Shown here one piece after another: positions 34,672 to 47,585 of a DNA stretch of 64,000 nt. The DNA lies in NCBI GenBank assembly GCA_004352715.1, contig SCFE01000043.1, forward strand, positions 479,493 to 543,492. Reading direction: 5' to 3'. The translations under genes were made by a program, and so were the position numbers. Position 1 is the stretch's first letter, and every line of letters begins with the position of its first letter. Under the pieces are notes generated by a model. It made no database searches and was not told the DNA's origin. It was given only the letters and a program-made list of their open reading frames with translations. The DNA comes from Hofstenia miamia. Its lineage: Eukaryota > Xenacoelomorpha > Acoela.

Positions 34672-36261
34672 ATGCCGTGTCAAAAATATCCTATCTGGCA
34701 ATATTTCAATGAAATCCAAGTGAATGGAAAATCGAGAGCACAGTGTAACATTTGCGAAGTTGACATTGTTCCATTAGTAGCGAGAATGCAAGCCCATAAA
34801 TCGAAAGGTAGAAGCACAAGTGAAGATATTCCGGGTCCTTCTGCTGCTAAAAATGTATGTATGCGCCAGACTACTCTTGGTTTGATAAGCACCAATACTG
34901 ACAAACAGCACGCACTAGATTTGCAGCTCACTCGATAATTAATTGCGACCAACACCCCTTCCTTGGTTACTGAAAATGGACAGCTGAAGAAATTAATCGA
35001 AATGCTGCGACCAGGCACGAAAATCCCAGACCGCAGAACAATTGCAGGTCCGCTGTTGGAGGAAATATTTCAGTTGGAAAAACAAAAGGTAGTTAAAAAA
35101 GTTCAAGGACTTCCTGCCACCGTCGCAATTGATAGTTAGTCTAATGTTACGAATGATCCGATAATTTGTGTCTCGTTTTATGGTGGTAGCTCGTACCTGA
35201 TAAATACAATCGATACTAGTGGCCAAAAGCAAACCATGGATTATCTTGGTGAAGTTCTGGAATAGCAGATCCTAAAAATAGAGGAAGACTGGAACGTGAA
35301 AGTAGGAAGTTGCGTCTCAGATAATGCTGCCAATATGTCTGGAATGCGAAGAGTTATCAAAAGTAGTAAACCCGATCTTCATGTGTATGGGTGTTTAGCT
35401 CATTTCATGAATTTTTTAGCGAAGGACGTTGCCCAGACTGATTGTAATAAACAAATTAACAACAAAATCATAGCAATTATGAAATTTTTACGCAATAATC
35501 ATGCTGCTTCAGCTGCTGTAAAAGCGAAGAAATTACAACGGGCGCCCGTGCCAACAGAGGTGCGATGGAACTCTCTAATGGCAACACTTGCCTACTCTCA
35601 GCAAAATTGGACAACTATAGTATGTATCATGAATGAGTGCTCGAAGAAAGCAGACCAAATTTACAAATACATGGAGGAAATATCGCTGAAACATTATGCA
35701 TCAGATCAGTTACTCTTGTTGAAGCCAATTTCCGATGCATTGAATAAATTTCAGTCTAATTCGTGCCTACTTGGTGACGTCGTAGAAATATGGTCGGAAT
35801 TGAAAGAAAAGACACCTGATGAATACCAAAGCTTAGTCGCCAAGCGAAGCGAACAAGCTATAGCACCTGTGATTCTGGCAGCTAATCTCTTATACCCAAG
35901 ATATAAAGGAAAATCTCTGTGTCCCGCGGAAGTCACCACTGCTATTTCTTACATTAAAGATCTTAGCAAAGATCACATGATGGAAGAACTTACACTTTTT
36001 ATGGCAGATCATCCACCTAATTCTGGTTTTACTGGTATAGGTATTTCATCGCCTGGCGCTTGGTGGAAAGCAGGCATTCGTCTCGCTTTTGATGCCACCT
36101 TTGCAAATATGGATGAAAAGTTGGGATCGGCTGTATGCAGTTCTGCTGGACTTGAAAGACACTTCTCAACAATGGGATTGAATTATGGCACGTTTAGGGC
36201 AAATCTTGGCGTTGCGAAAGCTCAAAAACTTTCTTTTCTTTATAAACAATTAAAAGAATAA
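34672..36261 (+). pseudogene. BED-finger hAT transposase with three nonsense codons
   Basis: From the ATG at 34672 the frame is open to 36261 (529 codons, close to full length) apart from TAA at 34936, TAG at 35137 and TAG at 35263; there is no frameshift. Residues about 6-45 hold the BED finger (IWQYFNEI then QCNICEVD and QAHKSK). The core contains the SDNAANM block and GCLAHFMNFLAK. The C-terminal dimerisation region has SSAGLERHFSTMGLNYG. An acceptor-like tttttcag lies just upstream of the ATG, so a 5' intron is possible. Nonsense codons without indels suggest recent inactivation by point mutation. Confidence 0.9.
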
Positions 36262-36378
36262 TTGTTGTTCTTTATTTATTTAAAAAACATTTTCGTGAAA
36301 AAAACATGTTTTTTTCAAAAAAACAAAAAACTTGTTTAATTGAGGAAAAAATACGAAATGTACATCCCTGCTACAATC

Positions 36379-39300
36379 CCAAAGACAGGCAAACATTCAC
36401 CTTTCTGTAGTTTTACAGTAGTTTTATTTGACTAGTAAGAAATTCCATCTTTGCGAATTTTTACTTTTCAAGTGCGAATTTTTCTTTTGGAAAATGTGAA
36501 AAAATCGTATTCTAGATCAGAAAGCCTAAACTTATAATTAAAAATAATAATTTAAACACGTCTTTATTGTTCGGGGCGGCCGCTCCTCCCCAATTCGTCA
36601 AATTATTGAATCCAGTAGTTAATTGAATACCAATGACAATTATGTAGATTAGGTAAGCAGTCAGTTGGGAGTGTGTTGGGATTTGGTATTTTTTCTTACT
36701 TAATCTCTGGGCTGCATACTCATTTTTAAATGTAGTTTATGAATCCGTCGAGATTGGGCCAAATCCACATTTAATATTCATTATTTGTTTCAATTGTTGA
36801 TTTTAACACACTCACGCCATTTGTAATTAATGATATTTTACTTATAAGAATCAACAATTCTTTATATTTACTAACTGCGGTTGTAACAGCATGCAGTCTT
36901 GTGTCCATTTATTATTTATTCGATATATTGTCATCATTAACGTAGGAACAAGGAAATCAAATCAAGCATGTCTTTGTAAGAGAAATTATACTGTTACGAA
37001 AATTGTGATTAAAGCAACTTTTAAGAGTATCTTAGTACAATGTTCGCATTCTAATTAAGTACCTTTGCTTTCAGTTATTGAGGGATTTACGTCATTTCTG
37101 TGACAAAGCGTGTCATTTGATACCATTTGCAAGTATAGGCTTAATTTTTAGTCAATTAACAATTGAAGTTGTACGCCTTACGAGAATCGGAAATTAGAAC
37201 ACCATGCTAAAAAAATATGTGTTTAATGAGTGTACCGAACAACATTTGAATAAAGTATTTAAGATTGAAAATGAAAGAATGCTTTTATTAAATGATTTCC
37301 ATGAAATAATATAATTGGTTTAAGTTTTCGAGCAGAGGAACTGGTTAGAGTAATTTTGATAATTGATGATTAATCTATACTAGGAAAAGCTTTTTGAATT
37401 GAATCGCCTTGAGATTGGTTTAATTACTTATGGAAAATAGTCAACTTTGTAGCATTATTTCATTTGTTTCATTGGAATGCTATTAATGGAGTTGAAACGA
37501 TAATAAATTTCTCACTGTATTATAATTAGATACCAGCGATTGCTTACAAGGGTTGATTGAAATAGGTTTTTAAATGCACCACCTTTTTCAATTTGTTCAA
37601 ATGCTGTAAAGTTTCAAAAAAATATTTAGTTTTTTAATTTTTTTTCATTTCAATGAAAGATTTTTCCTAAGTTAGGTAACTGTGGGGTTGAAAAACGGAA
37701 CCCAAAATTGTCATTATGAAAAATTAATTGAAATCGGATTCTATTCGAATAAGATCCAATTAGGTTTTGACCCATGCAAGCAAAAAAGAACTTTGACTGT
37801 TTCTTGGTGTGCAAATATGTTCCAAAGCTCATGGAAGCGCAACGGCACGCTTCAATGGGACAGAGCCGGGTTCCGGATTTAGAGTGGAAAATAAGGAGGA
37901 AACGCTTCTCTATCATGTGTTGATTTCAGATTGAAGATAACATTAATAGTTTTTGCGCTATACGCGTTTAGAATTTTTTTATACAATCATGAAAAATTTT
38001 CAGAAATTCCCCAGACAGTTTATGCTAAAATTCATTTTAGCATCATATTAGTTTTTGGTTTTTTATATTTAGTAATATTAGATGACATTTGAAAATTGAT
38101 TCTGTGTCTTCTAGGCAGTGTTGAATTCAAAATATTTGTCAGTGATGATAGCGTTATGGAAGTGGTCATAAAGCAAATGTATGACAACAGAATAGGTGTT
38201 GGTTTTTTATCTCCCAAAATTGTAGCGATTTTTAAAACAAGCGGGGGGGGGGCAGCTGAATAGGTAAAATGGGCTGGAGATTCGCTTTTGAAATAAACAA
38301 TGTTACCGATCTCGTAGCCTATTGTTTTTATGCCAAAAACATTTTTTCCTTCTCTGTTTCAACGCTTTCGTTTTTACAGTTACGGAAACTATAGAAGAGA
38401 GGTGTAACAAATTCTTAAAAAAGTTTCCTTGACAATTCATTGATTTTTTATTCATTCGTCAATTCATTTGAAATACATTGTATCGCCTCATATATACTGC
38501 GTATGCATACGCACAAAACATGCCACACATTCAGTGGTTTAATGGCTAAAAGGCCAGGAATGCTGAACATATTTTATAAGGCCCTATAGTGATCACTTCA
38601 GGCACGAAAAAATCAGACTATTTTAAAGGGTAGAGGGTTTTTTGCATTTTTTATGAATACCTTTTTGGTCAAAAAATAAGCTTAAAATTTAAATTCTTGA
38701 TTTTTTACTTGACATTTTTTAGATAAAATTAATCTTTATCGAAGAAATACCATTAAGTTTCATTCAAAGCTAATGTTTAAAACTTTCAAGTATCAAAAAT
38801 CCACAGTTTGAATATAATATCATTGTGTTTCTTTGGTCTGGAAGTCTATTTTAAATTATTATTGTAGTATTTGATTAAACTAAAGGCCCATAATATTAAA
38901 AATCCCATCAGAAGAATCAGGCCTCTCCTGTACCCTTTCAAGCCACCGTCGCATACATTAACTTTTTACATAAAATACCTGTTTATATTCCACTTTGTGC
39001 AAAGTATATTTCCATATTTTCAATCCAAGCGTCGATATTCACTTGAAGAAAAGCTTGAGATGTCAGATTAATGAGTTCTACTGTTTTTTAGAAAATATTG
39101 AATCGAGATATTGCATTCACGCTCTATTCGTCGTTGTTCAAGAGAGATATAAATTGAGTGACTTCTCAATTAAAACTAAGTTATTTGTAATTTTACTATT
39201 TCTGTAAAGATATGCGTTTTCCCAACTGCTAATATTTTAAACTGTGCAATCATTATTGCCAAAAAATACAACACATTAACCTCCAAGTATATTTTCTGTC

Positions 39301-40439
39301 ATTTCCTTAAGTTCAAGATAAAATTCTCTTTGTGCGTTTTAATAGTAAAAGGCCAAAAAGCCTCGGCATTTTCAAACTTACAAATTGTCATTTAAAGTAA
39401 TTGATATTTGAAGTAAATGCAATTACATGAGTAATTTTCCCTCTTTTAGTGAAAGGAAAGTTGCTTCCACAGTTTCTCGCTCTCTGTGGCTTAGCAGCTA
39501 ATGAATGGCTCGTGTTTTTATTTCGCAGCAATTTCTCATGCATATTTTATATTTCTACAAGTTTCAGTACAAACACGCCATGCCTCTTAATTGAAAGACA
39601 ACTTGAATTACACTAAATTTGCCGCTACGTTTTGCAGCTGAAAGGCATCCTGAACTTATTAGAGCATATCTTTCTCTGAAAATACATTTCTGGTCTTGGG
39701 TTCATATTCAAACGATAGTTATTTATTTGAGCATATATGTTCTATAAAAACAGCATCGCTGTATGTCAGACATAACGCACCGTACTAAAAACGAAATTGG
39801 CATTTATATTTATTAATTTTTACAAAGAAATTGAAGGTTGTAACGTATATAGTAAAAATCACTTTCTCAATCTGTGGCTGTTGAAATGTTAATTTTGCTA
39901 GTAGCAACCCTAACCCTTTTCTTTTCCCATCTCATCCCACATTTGCACGACAACCATGTTGATACACAATTGCATTTTTCGAATATTTGAATGTTTTTTT
40001 AACAAATATTCGAATACTGTTTTCAATATTCTCAGAAATGTGAATTTGCGAGGAACAAAACGTATGTTTTCTTTTAAAATTTCTGCTTTAAATAATTTTC
40101 ATTAAGATATGTTTTTAGTAGGGTTTTATTTCACTTTTACGTAACTTTAATAGCAACTTGTAACTACTCTGATCTGATATCTAGATGAAATCGTCTGTGT
40201 ATTTTACCGCATCTCGATGTTTATAACTTAGAATAGTTTTTCAATGCATTTTAACTTAAAACCTTAGTGTTTCCTTGTCATCAGCAGAGGGTTATGATTC
40301 TAAATGTCATTTCTTTATTCACTTAAACTTGTTTTCTTAGACACCTACAAATCTACAAAGCTATGTTTAAAATCTGGTTTGTTCAAAGTATTAAATTTAG
40401 TTATTTTGCGGCGATGTATTTTAGGAAATTTAAAGATGC
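36379..40439. other. Unannotated sequence
   Basis: About 4 kb without recognised genes or complete repeats. Noted inside: a GC patch ggggcggccgctcctcccc (about 36573) in AT-rich surroundings and a run of G at about 38245. ORFs here are short and without motifs. Confidence 0.5.
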
Positions 40440-41001
40440 AATTTGCGTATAACATTTTCTCTCGCGGTCGCTGAACGTTCAGTCGCCGTTTTAAAATATT
40501 TCACCGCCAAGCACTATTCTGAGGAATTAAATTTATTTCGCCACGCGGAGAGTGTTGTTTGGCCACGAAGTAATAGAAATGCAGGAACAGTTAAATCTGC
40601 TTTTCTGTACGAATTAAAAAATGTTTTCTAGCGCTGTTTTCGACCGAGATCTGGCAAATGAAAGTATCTTTTTTAGCGCGTGATGAGGGATTGTAAACGA
40701 CATTTCCCTGTGTTGGAGAATAAATTGACTAGGAGTGATTCAGAACATTAATAAATATACGCATAGTGCACGATGGTGAGGAAAAAAGAATTTTTAATGA
40801 GCGCCTCGCGCACGGTGTATTTGATTCGATACATTCGCGCAGAGCTACTCGTTTGCATTTTCGTATTAGCATAGCGCATCGTACTGTCTCGTACGTGTGT
40901 GTTGTAATCGCTGGAAGGTTATCACAAGAGTTCGTACGTAAATCTTTCTTGCTTGATTTTGATTCGTCCAGCGCAAGTGTTTGTAGTAGCATCCTTGCAC
41001 A
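40440..41001 (+). promoter_or_regulatory. CpG-richer 5' region of the BEN-like gene
   Basis: Compared with the flanks, this stretch has many CG dinucleotides (for example ctcgcggtcgctgaacg, gcgcctcgcgcacgg, ttcgcgcagagctactcg). It ends at the ATG of the next gene. This fits a promoter and 5' UTR of an expressed gene protected from CpG decay. No TATA box or initiator can be fixed from sequence alone. Confidence 0.35.
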
Positions 41002-42168
41002 ATGGGGAAAATGTCGCCACTGCAACCAGTTGTTACCGCTGTAACTCAAAAGTCGCCACTTGATGGGAGATTTAAGTCAAAGCGTGCGCAACTATTAGCC
41101 CGCAAACTAATGCGACTCAAAGACCATTTACATAATTCTGGAAATATAAAAAAGGAAGCTCCAACTATACAACAGTTTCAGGTCACTTCCTCCTCTCAAC
41201 GTAACACTAACTCTTTTGAAAACAATCCAAACTTGTCGTCCCCGCGGGATACAAATCTGTTTACTGCTGTTAATCAAAATCTCGGTCTTGACTTGTGCAA
41301 GAAGCCCGAGAAAAAATGTGATAGCCAAATTAGTGCTCTAGAATTGGTAATAAATCGTATCAAAAAAGAAGCTGAAAGCCCCACGGAGGAAAATGAACTA
41401 GTTATAGATGAATACAAATCCGATACGTCTCCTACTCACGAGGGATGGGTTGATTCTCCCGTTACAAATGAAATGCCTGAATCTGACGAAAATAATCTCT
41501 TGAATAGGATAGCTGAAATCCAAAGAAGTTTACAAAGTATGCCCAATCTCATTCGTTCAATTGTCTCTGAAGAAATTGCCAGATTATCGGTTCGCCAGAA
41601 TACTCAGCAACATCGGCAACTAAATCTCCTTCCTACTCCACTGAATCTCTCAAGTGCAAATACATCCACAACGACTCTGGTGCCCATTCTCCCCAGTCCT
41701 TCCACAGCTCTCGCAACAACAGCGCGAGCCAATCTCCCTGTTTATGCATCTCAGGTGCAGATACCCATCCAAATCTTAATGCCTACATGTGTTGTTCACC
41801 AAGTGAAGCTAGCCAGACTCACACCACCACAAGACATTTTCAAACTCAATGATGAAACTTATAAACTGTTATTTGCACGTTTCAAATCTGCCAGTGCGTT
41901 TGCACAAGCTCTATTCGTCCTCAATTTCGGTAGTCATCGAGCCATGGGAATGATTGCTTCAGATCGAGGTCGTAATAAACAAGAAGAGATTCCTCCATCC
42001 TTCATAAAGAAGTTAATACCTCTAGTTCAGCGCTGGTTTCCCGCTGAAGAAGAATTCTCCATCGTTAAGGGTCTGAATCAGAAGCAACGGAACATCTTAG
42101 CTCAAGCACGCAAATGTGCTTTCTATAAACTGTGCCCCAGTTGTAGAGAAGTTCATGCTGGTATTTAG
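41002..42168 (+). CDS. 388-aa single-exon protein with BEN-like C-terminus
   Basis: The ORF starts at a good Kozak context (cacaATGG) with an in-frame TAG 13 bases upstream of the ATG, and is uninterrupted. Residues 1-55 are basic and Leu/Lys-rich (RAQLLARKLMRLKDHL). Residues 60-240 are low-complexity and Ser/Thr/Pro/Asn-rich with acidic patches. A short coiled-coil-like helix lies near 165-195 (LLNRIAEIQRSLQSMPNLIR). Residues about 275-375 form the only compact block (SAFAQALFVLNFG, then IKKLIPLVQRWFP, then EEEFSIVKGLNQ). That pattern of a helical A-x-x-L..F segment, a Leu/Pro helix, and V..(W/F)FP resembles BEN domains, which bind DNA in insulator and repressor proteins. The family call is tentative. 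It lacks transposon ends nearby. An AATAAA at 42837 could be a polyadenylation signal. Confidence 0.65.
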   Translation: MGKMSPLQPVVTAVTQKSPLDGRFKSKRAQLLARKLMRLKDHLHNSGNIKKEAPTIQQFQVTSSSQRNTNSFENNPNLSSPRDTNLFTAVNQNLGLDLCKKPEKKCDSQISALELVINRIKKEAESPTEENELVIDEYKSDTSPTHEGWVDSPVTNEMPESDENNLLNRIAEIQRSLQSMPNLIRSIVSEEIARLSVRQNTQQHRQLNLLPTPLNLSSANTSTTTLVPILPSPSTALATTARANLPVYASQVQIPIQILMPTCVVHQVKLARLTPPQDIFKLNDETYKLLFARFKSASAFAQALFVLNFGSHRAMGMIASDRGRNKQEEIPPSFIKKLIPLVQRWFPAEEEFSIVKGLNQKQRNILAQARKCAFYKLCPSCREVHAGI

Positions 42169-44443
42169 ACATTGTAATGCTGCATGCAATTCTCTTTGTT
42201 TTGTATTTGGTAGATCTTTTCAATTCGCTTTCTAGTTAATAGTTTTTAATTCAATTAAATGTTTTATTTAGTTTTATATTTAGAATACTCAAATCCATGT
42301 ACTACTCTTCATTTTAATTGACTGAATTTTTTTGTATTTAACGTCATCTACAATTGAGCGTGTTTATTTTATTGCATATACATACTTTATCCCATTCGCT
42401 GATGGTATTAACCAATCAAGAGGAACATATAGTTTTTTTATAAAAATAGGAAATTTTGAAATTCCATTAATTTGATATATTTTTATGCTCGAGTCCATCA
42501 TTACGTTCGAATTCCACAATCGCCTTTCAGCTTCTTATAAGGCCTGCGGTATAGAGTGATCTGACTTCCTATTAATTGAAATCTCATCGCCGATTAATTA
42601 GGTATCACCGAGGAATTTGAGAATATAATGTAGACTGTTAAATATTTTTACACTAATTAATATTAATCAGAAGAGAATTATTTCACAAGTTCCTTACAAA
42701 ATTTTTGTAAATTTTTTCAGGACAATTTTCTACAATCCTCACCTGAAGATCACGTAGATTAATCATTAAGTGAAATTGAACATTTGTTGTGGAACAAACA
42801 TCGATTATTTGATCGATATGGACATTCCGCAATCCAAATAAATTATCGATTTATCAAAATTCATCCTTGATCACCCCTTTTCATTAAGTTTAGTGTTAAA
42901 GATGATGCAACTTCAATACTGTAAAGGTTTTTTAGGCAATTTTAAAGAGTTATATTGTCCGATCAGATGCTTGCAAACACATCTCTCGCGGTTTTCTATG
43001 GTCTTCCCTTTGAGTAATTGTTTGCTTTGGGCTCCCACTTAATTGCTACCTTGTGTAATTATCGTAAACCCTCGACAAAACAAATTGTTTCGCTATTTTC
43101 ATCTGATATAATTGGGGACCATTGCGACTGATTGTCAGAGCAGTTTGATTTTGTTCAACGTATAATTAGCAAGTCCAGGGCCGGAGGTGGGCATATTTCC
43201 AAAACTTTCTGAAATTAATTTCGCATGTGTTTTTTATCTATTTAATTTGCGGCTTTTTCATTCTAGATTTTACATTACGTTGAATTTATTAATTATGGAG
43301 AATAGTGAACTTTTGGTAAACGGTATTCATTGCAAAGAAAACTCATATTACAAAAAGTGCTTAACGCTTGATATTTTCAGTTATGCATATCTAATTATAT
43401 ATTCAGCTAACACTTTATAGCTAAGATTCTGGCAGTGTAATTATTAACTTATTTTTCGTTTTAATTGAAATTGGGTTTGGTTTACTTTTCCATTCTTACT
43501 AGCTTACATACACGGCAATTTACATGTGATTTTATTAATACCTAATTGTGATGGTTTGTCTATTATACTTAAGGTGTCCATTGTTTAGGTCAATTTTACA
43601 AAAACCAACGAATGAACTTCATTGCTTAATTTTGCCATTTTAATTTCAAATATTTTCTCCATTATTAAAGAATACCTTCAACAAGTGTTTAATTCTTATT
43701 TCGTATGCAATATTGTAATAGTTATTTTTTCCCAACGCATGTGTGCAAACAACATGTAAATGCAATGAAGTGTTTGCCTATAAACGCGGTCTCTTTTATC
43801 TTAATTAAATTTATTAAATTATGCGAAACCATGATTTTACTTCGCTTTCTTTTCCCTAATACTATTAGCTAAAATTAGTTTTAACAACTTTACCCAATCA
43901 ATACTGGAATATTATATTTTTTAGCATCATTACATGTACATGTGTGTAGGTAGTTATCGAATACAGCGCCCTATGTTATTTTCAGGAAAATTTAATCAAC
44001 CGTTTGTAAAGATCAGTAAATTTTTTCTCATTCAAGCTTCAAATTTCATTATTTTTGTACTATGTATTGGGTTTCCCACTTGAATCACTGATTGCTACGT
44101 AGGTGCCACTTGATTGTAGTAATCGGATAAGCTCTTAACCATTCACCCACCAGCTCTAATTATCAACCATTTAATCCCCACGTAATTGGCTGTCAATCAT
44201 TAGGAATTTTTAAATTTCTCTTTTTTAAAAATATTTGAATTATGAATAAACCTTCATTCGTTTTAACGATGAATTTTTAGTTTCCATTTTTCATGAAATG
44301 TCAGCATATTCCGAGTAACTTACGTACTTTTATTTTATATAAAACTCGTTAACTTTGGATAAGATTTTTAATAAATTTTGCCTTGCACTTATTGATAGTT
44401 TGCCTCTACTTCCAAATCTGTGAAATTGTATTTACACTTGTAG
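42169..44443. other. Unannotated sequence 3' of the BEN-like gene
   Basis: Contains the presumed 3' UTR and then AT-rich DNA. A good acceptor-like site (tttgtaaattttttcag, ending about 42720) precedes a 14-codon open stretch ending in TAA. I could not tie it to any gene. Confidence 0.5.
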
Positions 44444-44760
44444 CAGTGATGACCAATTAAACTAATAGTTTATCTGTAGTTTAACTAGTTAGTTATAGTT
44501 AAAGTTGAATTAATTCATTTCAGTAGTTTAACTATTACCTATTTAGGTAAAGACATTGTATTTTAATGAAAATCGTAAAAATCGACTGAAAATTGAAAAC
44601 TTGAAAACTTGTGTGAATATGTGTGGATACGATGATAAAATTTCATTTGAAATTGTATGATGTGGTTTTAAAATTTAACCGATTATCGTTTGTTATATTT
44701 TAATTTACTTCTGATTAGTTAAATAATTCTGAAGCATTTAGCAAATTCTGATTTTTCTGC
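44444..44760. mobile_element. Fragment of a CAGTGATGACCAA-ended MITE
   Basis: It begins CAGTGATGACCAATTAAACT, then repeated agtttaacta units. The same start (CAGTGATGACCAAATTC) marks the element at 52979. No clear right end was found here, so the end coordinate is approximate. Confidence 0.4.
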
Positions 44761-47285
44761 ACCATTTTCGTGTTTCGGGTTTTTTCATTGAAGCTTGGAG
44801 CACGTGTAAATTTTGGTACAAACTTCATTCCCTATTAGATTATTATATCATGGTAAAAGTCGTATATTACACTGTGTATGCGGTATGAATCTCATAGAAT
44901 ATCTCGAGTTTCCAAAATAAATATCCTGTAAAGTTTTAAATAGGAACTCCAATAGGCCAATATACAATCAAGTTATGTGTACGTTGTATAGCAACCCCAA
45001 TTTTGTGTGCCGATCCTCATGTATATGTATACACCAAAATGAAAGATTTATATAATTCCAGTACGACATCGTGTTTGGCCTTATCTTGCATCTCATTTGA
45101 GTGTTTGTGTAACGCCATATTTCAAATAGATAACAAGCCCATGTCATATTGCTACTGCTCTTCTAGGCAATTGAATTTGTTTGCACACAATACGAATTTA
45201 TCCTGTTCTGTAATCAGTGTGTGGTCCTCAAATACCGCAATCACCCATTCACCCGAAATTGTAAAATACACGAAGTAATTGGAAAAAAATAAAAACTGAT
45301 GTATATTCCTGACAAACCTTCCTGTTGAATGCCTTTATTCAGTATCTGGTCTTTGATCCACCGACTTATGCCAGAAAATTTAGAAAATTTTTTGAAAAAA
45401 TATGCACGGAGCTAGATTTCTTACAATTCTTTTAATTTTCACAGAATGCATTTCAATTCACAAATTGAAAATATATACATTTTCGTTCTTGATATAGATT
45501 TAGCAAGATACACGAACTTCCTACACGAATATATGAAATATCTACATGATATAGTATTTCGTAATACACTAATACCGAATACATGTAAATTTCAGTACAC
45601 TTGTCTGTAATTACAACTACAATGTTCACATCTGGCATTTTCAACCACCCTTTGATATCGTATGAATAATGAATTATAATCAGGGCATTCAGGAATATGA
45701 ATTTAAAATATTCAAATATAACCTTAAATTTAATGACAAATATGATATATGATTCAAAATTGTGCCTACTGATAGGACATAGGATATTCAACGCATCATG
45801 ACAACATCATTTATAAGTTTATAATGTTTGAAAGGCAGAATATAAAAAAAGATTGAAAAACCTTTGAGTTTTTAATTTTCGGCCAAAAATTCACTAAAAT
45901 ATAAGGTGAACTCAGTATATACCATATGCCATGCATTCCTTTGGTTAACGAAATTCATTGGTGCAGCCTAAACACAAAAATAAATTTCAGTAATATAAAT
46001 TCCCTCATTTCTCAAGCAAAATATTATCTCAGAAATATTTTTGTAGCATTAGCCGTGCTAAACTCTACATAATTATTCACTTAAAAATACATGTTGATAA
46101 ACCTCTCACCTTTCGCTATGTTGTTCCTCTTGAAATTTCTCTTTGTTATGTGTAAAGCGCCATTTCCACGGGGTGGGAAAATTAAGTAAGAAAATGGTAG
46201 TAAATTTTCTGCTTTTTAATACAACATACTAACAGCGGGGACCCGTACTTGACTATACTCGACCCTCCCAAAAACTTATATTTGATTTGCAAAATTTCAC
46301 CGCTTTATTTCTTTCAAATCAAATGATGATTAACATCAGTGATTTTCTGATAGGGTAGACATAGCCATTCACTGGTATTACTTAATGTCTTTAATATTTC
46401 TTAAATGGATTGGTGAACACCATCAGTATGTTTTTGATCAATCAATCTAATCATTGTACTCGCAACCCACCCCCATGCAGAATTTTTAAAGTTTTACACG
46501 TCGCCTTTGTATAGAATATTTTTGAAATCGTATATGAGCTTTAAGCAATATAAATATACATTGAAGAACAGATTCATGCCGTTTCGAAATTGCATTAAAA
46601 ACTGTTAAAATTTTATTTAAGGACGTACTATAGAACTTTAAAGTTTAAGATATTTTAGTTCTGACTTTGCTAATGTGTGGGTGTATTAAATTGGGTCTAC
46701 ATGTTTATAGAAACATCTTTTGTAACTCGATAATCATCTAGCTGACAGACTTTTGCTATGCAGATAATTCAAATTTGGAGAAACATTATTGTACGAATAT
46801 TAGTCTTAATAACTCAGTCTACATCTTATTTTAAATTACTTATAACTATTCCGTGATCTGTTGTTTACTTATGCATTTTATGATTATAGGATTTTTTAAC
46901 TATGCATTTTTGTTGAACCACTTCTCGAAATAATGTTTGCATCGTAAGCACGAAATATTAGGTAATAGCAAAAGCATAATAGAAATATAATTAGTGAGAA
47001 CTTGGCCATTTTTCAATATTTGTAATCCCGGGATTACCAAACCTGCTTCTGTGAAAATTGGCGGAAGAAATCTATTCAAATTTGACTAGGTCAAACGCAT
47101 TTTGCTTAGTCTTTGATGTACGCTTTCATATCATTCAATCTGCTTTTTAAGTTTCAACCATTAGGTTTACAATATTTAAAGTTAACTTAGTTCATTCATC
47201 AAAAAAACAAAACAGAGGTCAATCACGGCAGGTCAGTCATCTATTACTCCGTTGGAAATACATAAAATGAGAAAATAGTGTTTAA
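44761..47285. other. Unannotated sequence
   Basis: About 2.5 kb, AT-rich, without a recognised gene. A small CCCGGG-family fragment (gtaatcccgggattacc) lies at about 47022. Confidence 0.5.
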
Positions 47286-47445
47286 CCCTTTTATTGTCTA
47301 TAGTCTATGCCCTATATATGGGTCACTGTAACATTACTCATATTCATAAGTTTTTGCCCCATATTTGGGTCACTCGACAGTGTTAAAAAAATATTTATAA
47401 AGCATTTGAGGCATTTCCTGAAAATTAGCTTAGACAGCGAAAGGG
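47286..47445. mobile_element. Probable piggyBac-type MITE
   Basis: TTAA (47282-47285) is followed by CCCTTTTATTGTCTATAG. The other end, reversed, reads CCCTTTCGCTGTCTAAG and abuts taaa, one base from TTAA. A TTAA flank and CCCTTT-type ends suit piggyBac-derived MITEs; the 160 bp between have no gene. The imperfect right flank lowers confidence. Confidence 0.45.
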
Positions 47446-47585
47446 TAAAATGTTTGTTAAATTTTACACAACTTCACATGCTGGGTTGTGATTCACAAAC
47501 CAATGACACATGTTTACTTATAATAGCAAATGAATGACACATTCATGGGACAAACAAATGGCTTACGGGATAATAATATTTATTN

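Larger units (their letters stand above)
34037..36370 (+). mobile_element. BED-hAT transposon with perfect 8-bp target duplication
   Basis: The left end is CAGGAATGTCAAATTTG and the right end, reversed, is CAGGGATGTACATTTCG. The 8-mer ctacaatc occurs at both flanks (34029-34036 and 36371-36378) without mismatch. A CAGGxATGT end, an 8-bp duplication and a BED-finger transposase on the plus strand define a hAT element of 2334 bp. A perfect duplication implies a fairly recent insertion even though the gene now has three stops. Confidence 0.93.

Noticed and set aside
42700-42765. Acceptor-like tttttcag followed by a short open frame ending in TAA
   Set aside because: Only 14 codons, no similarity to the basic La tail, and such sites are common in AT-rich DNA.
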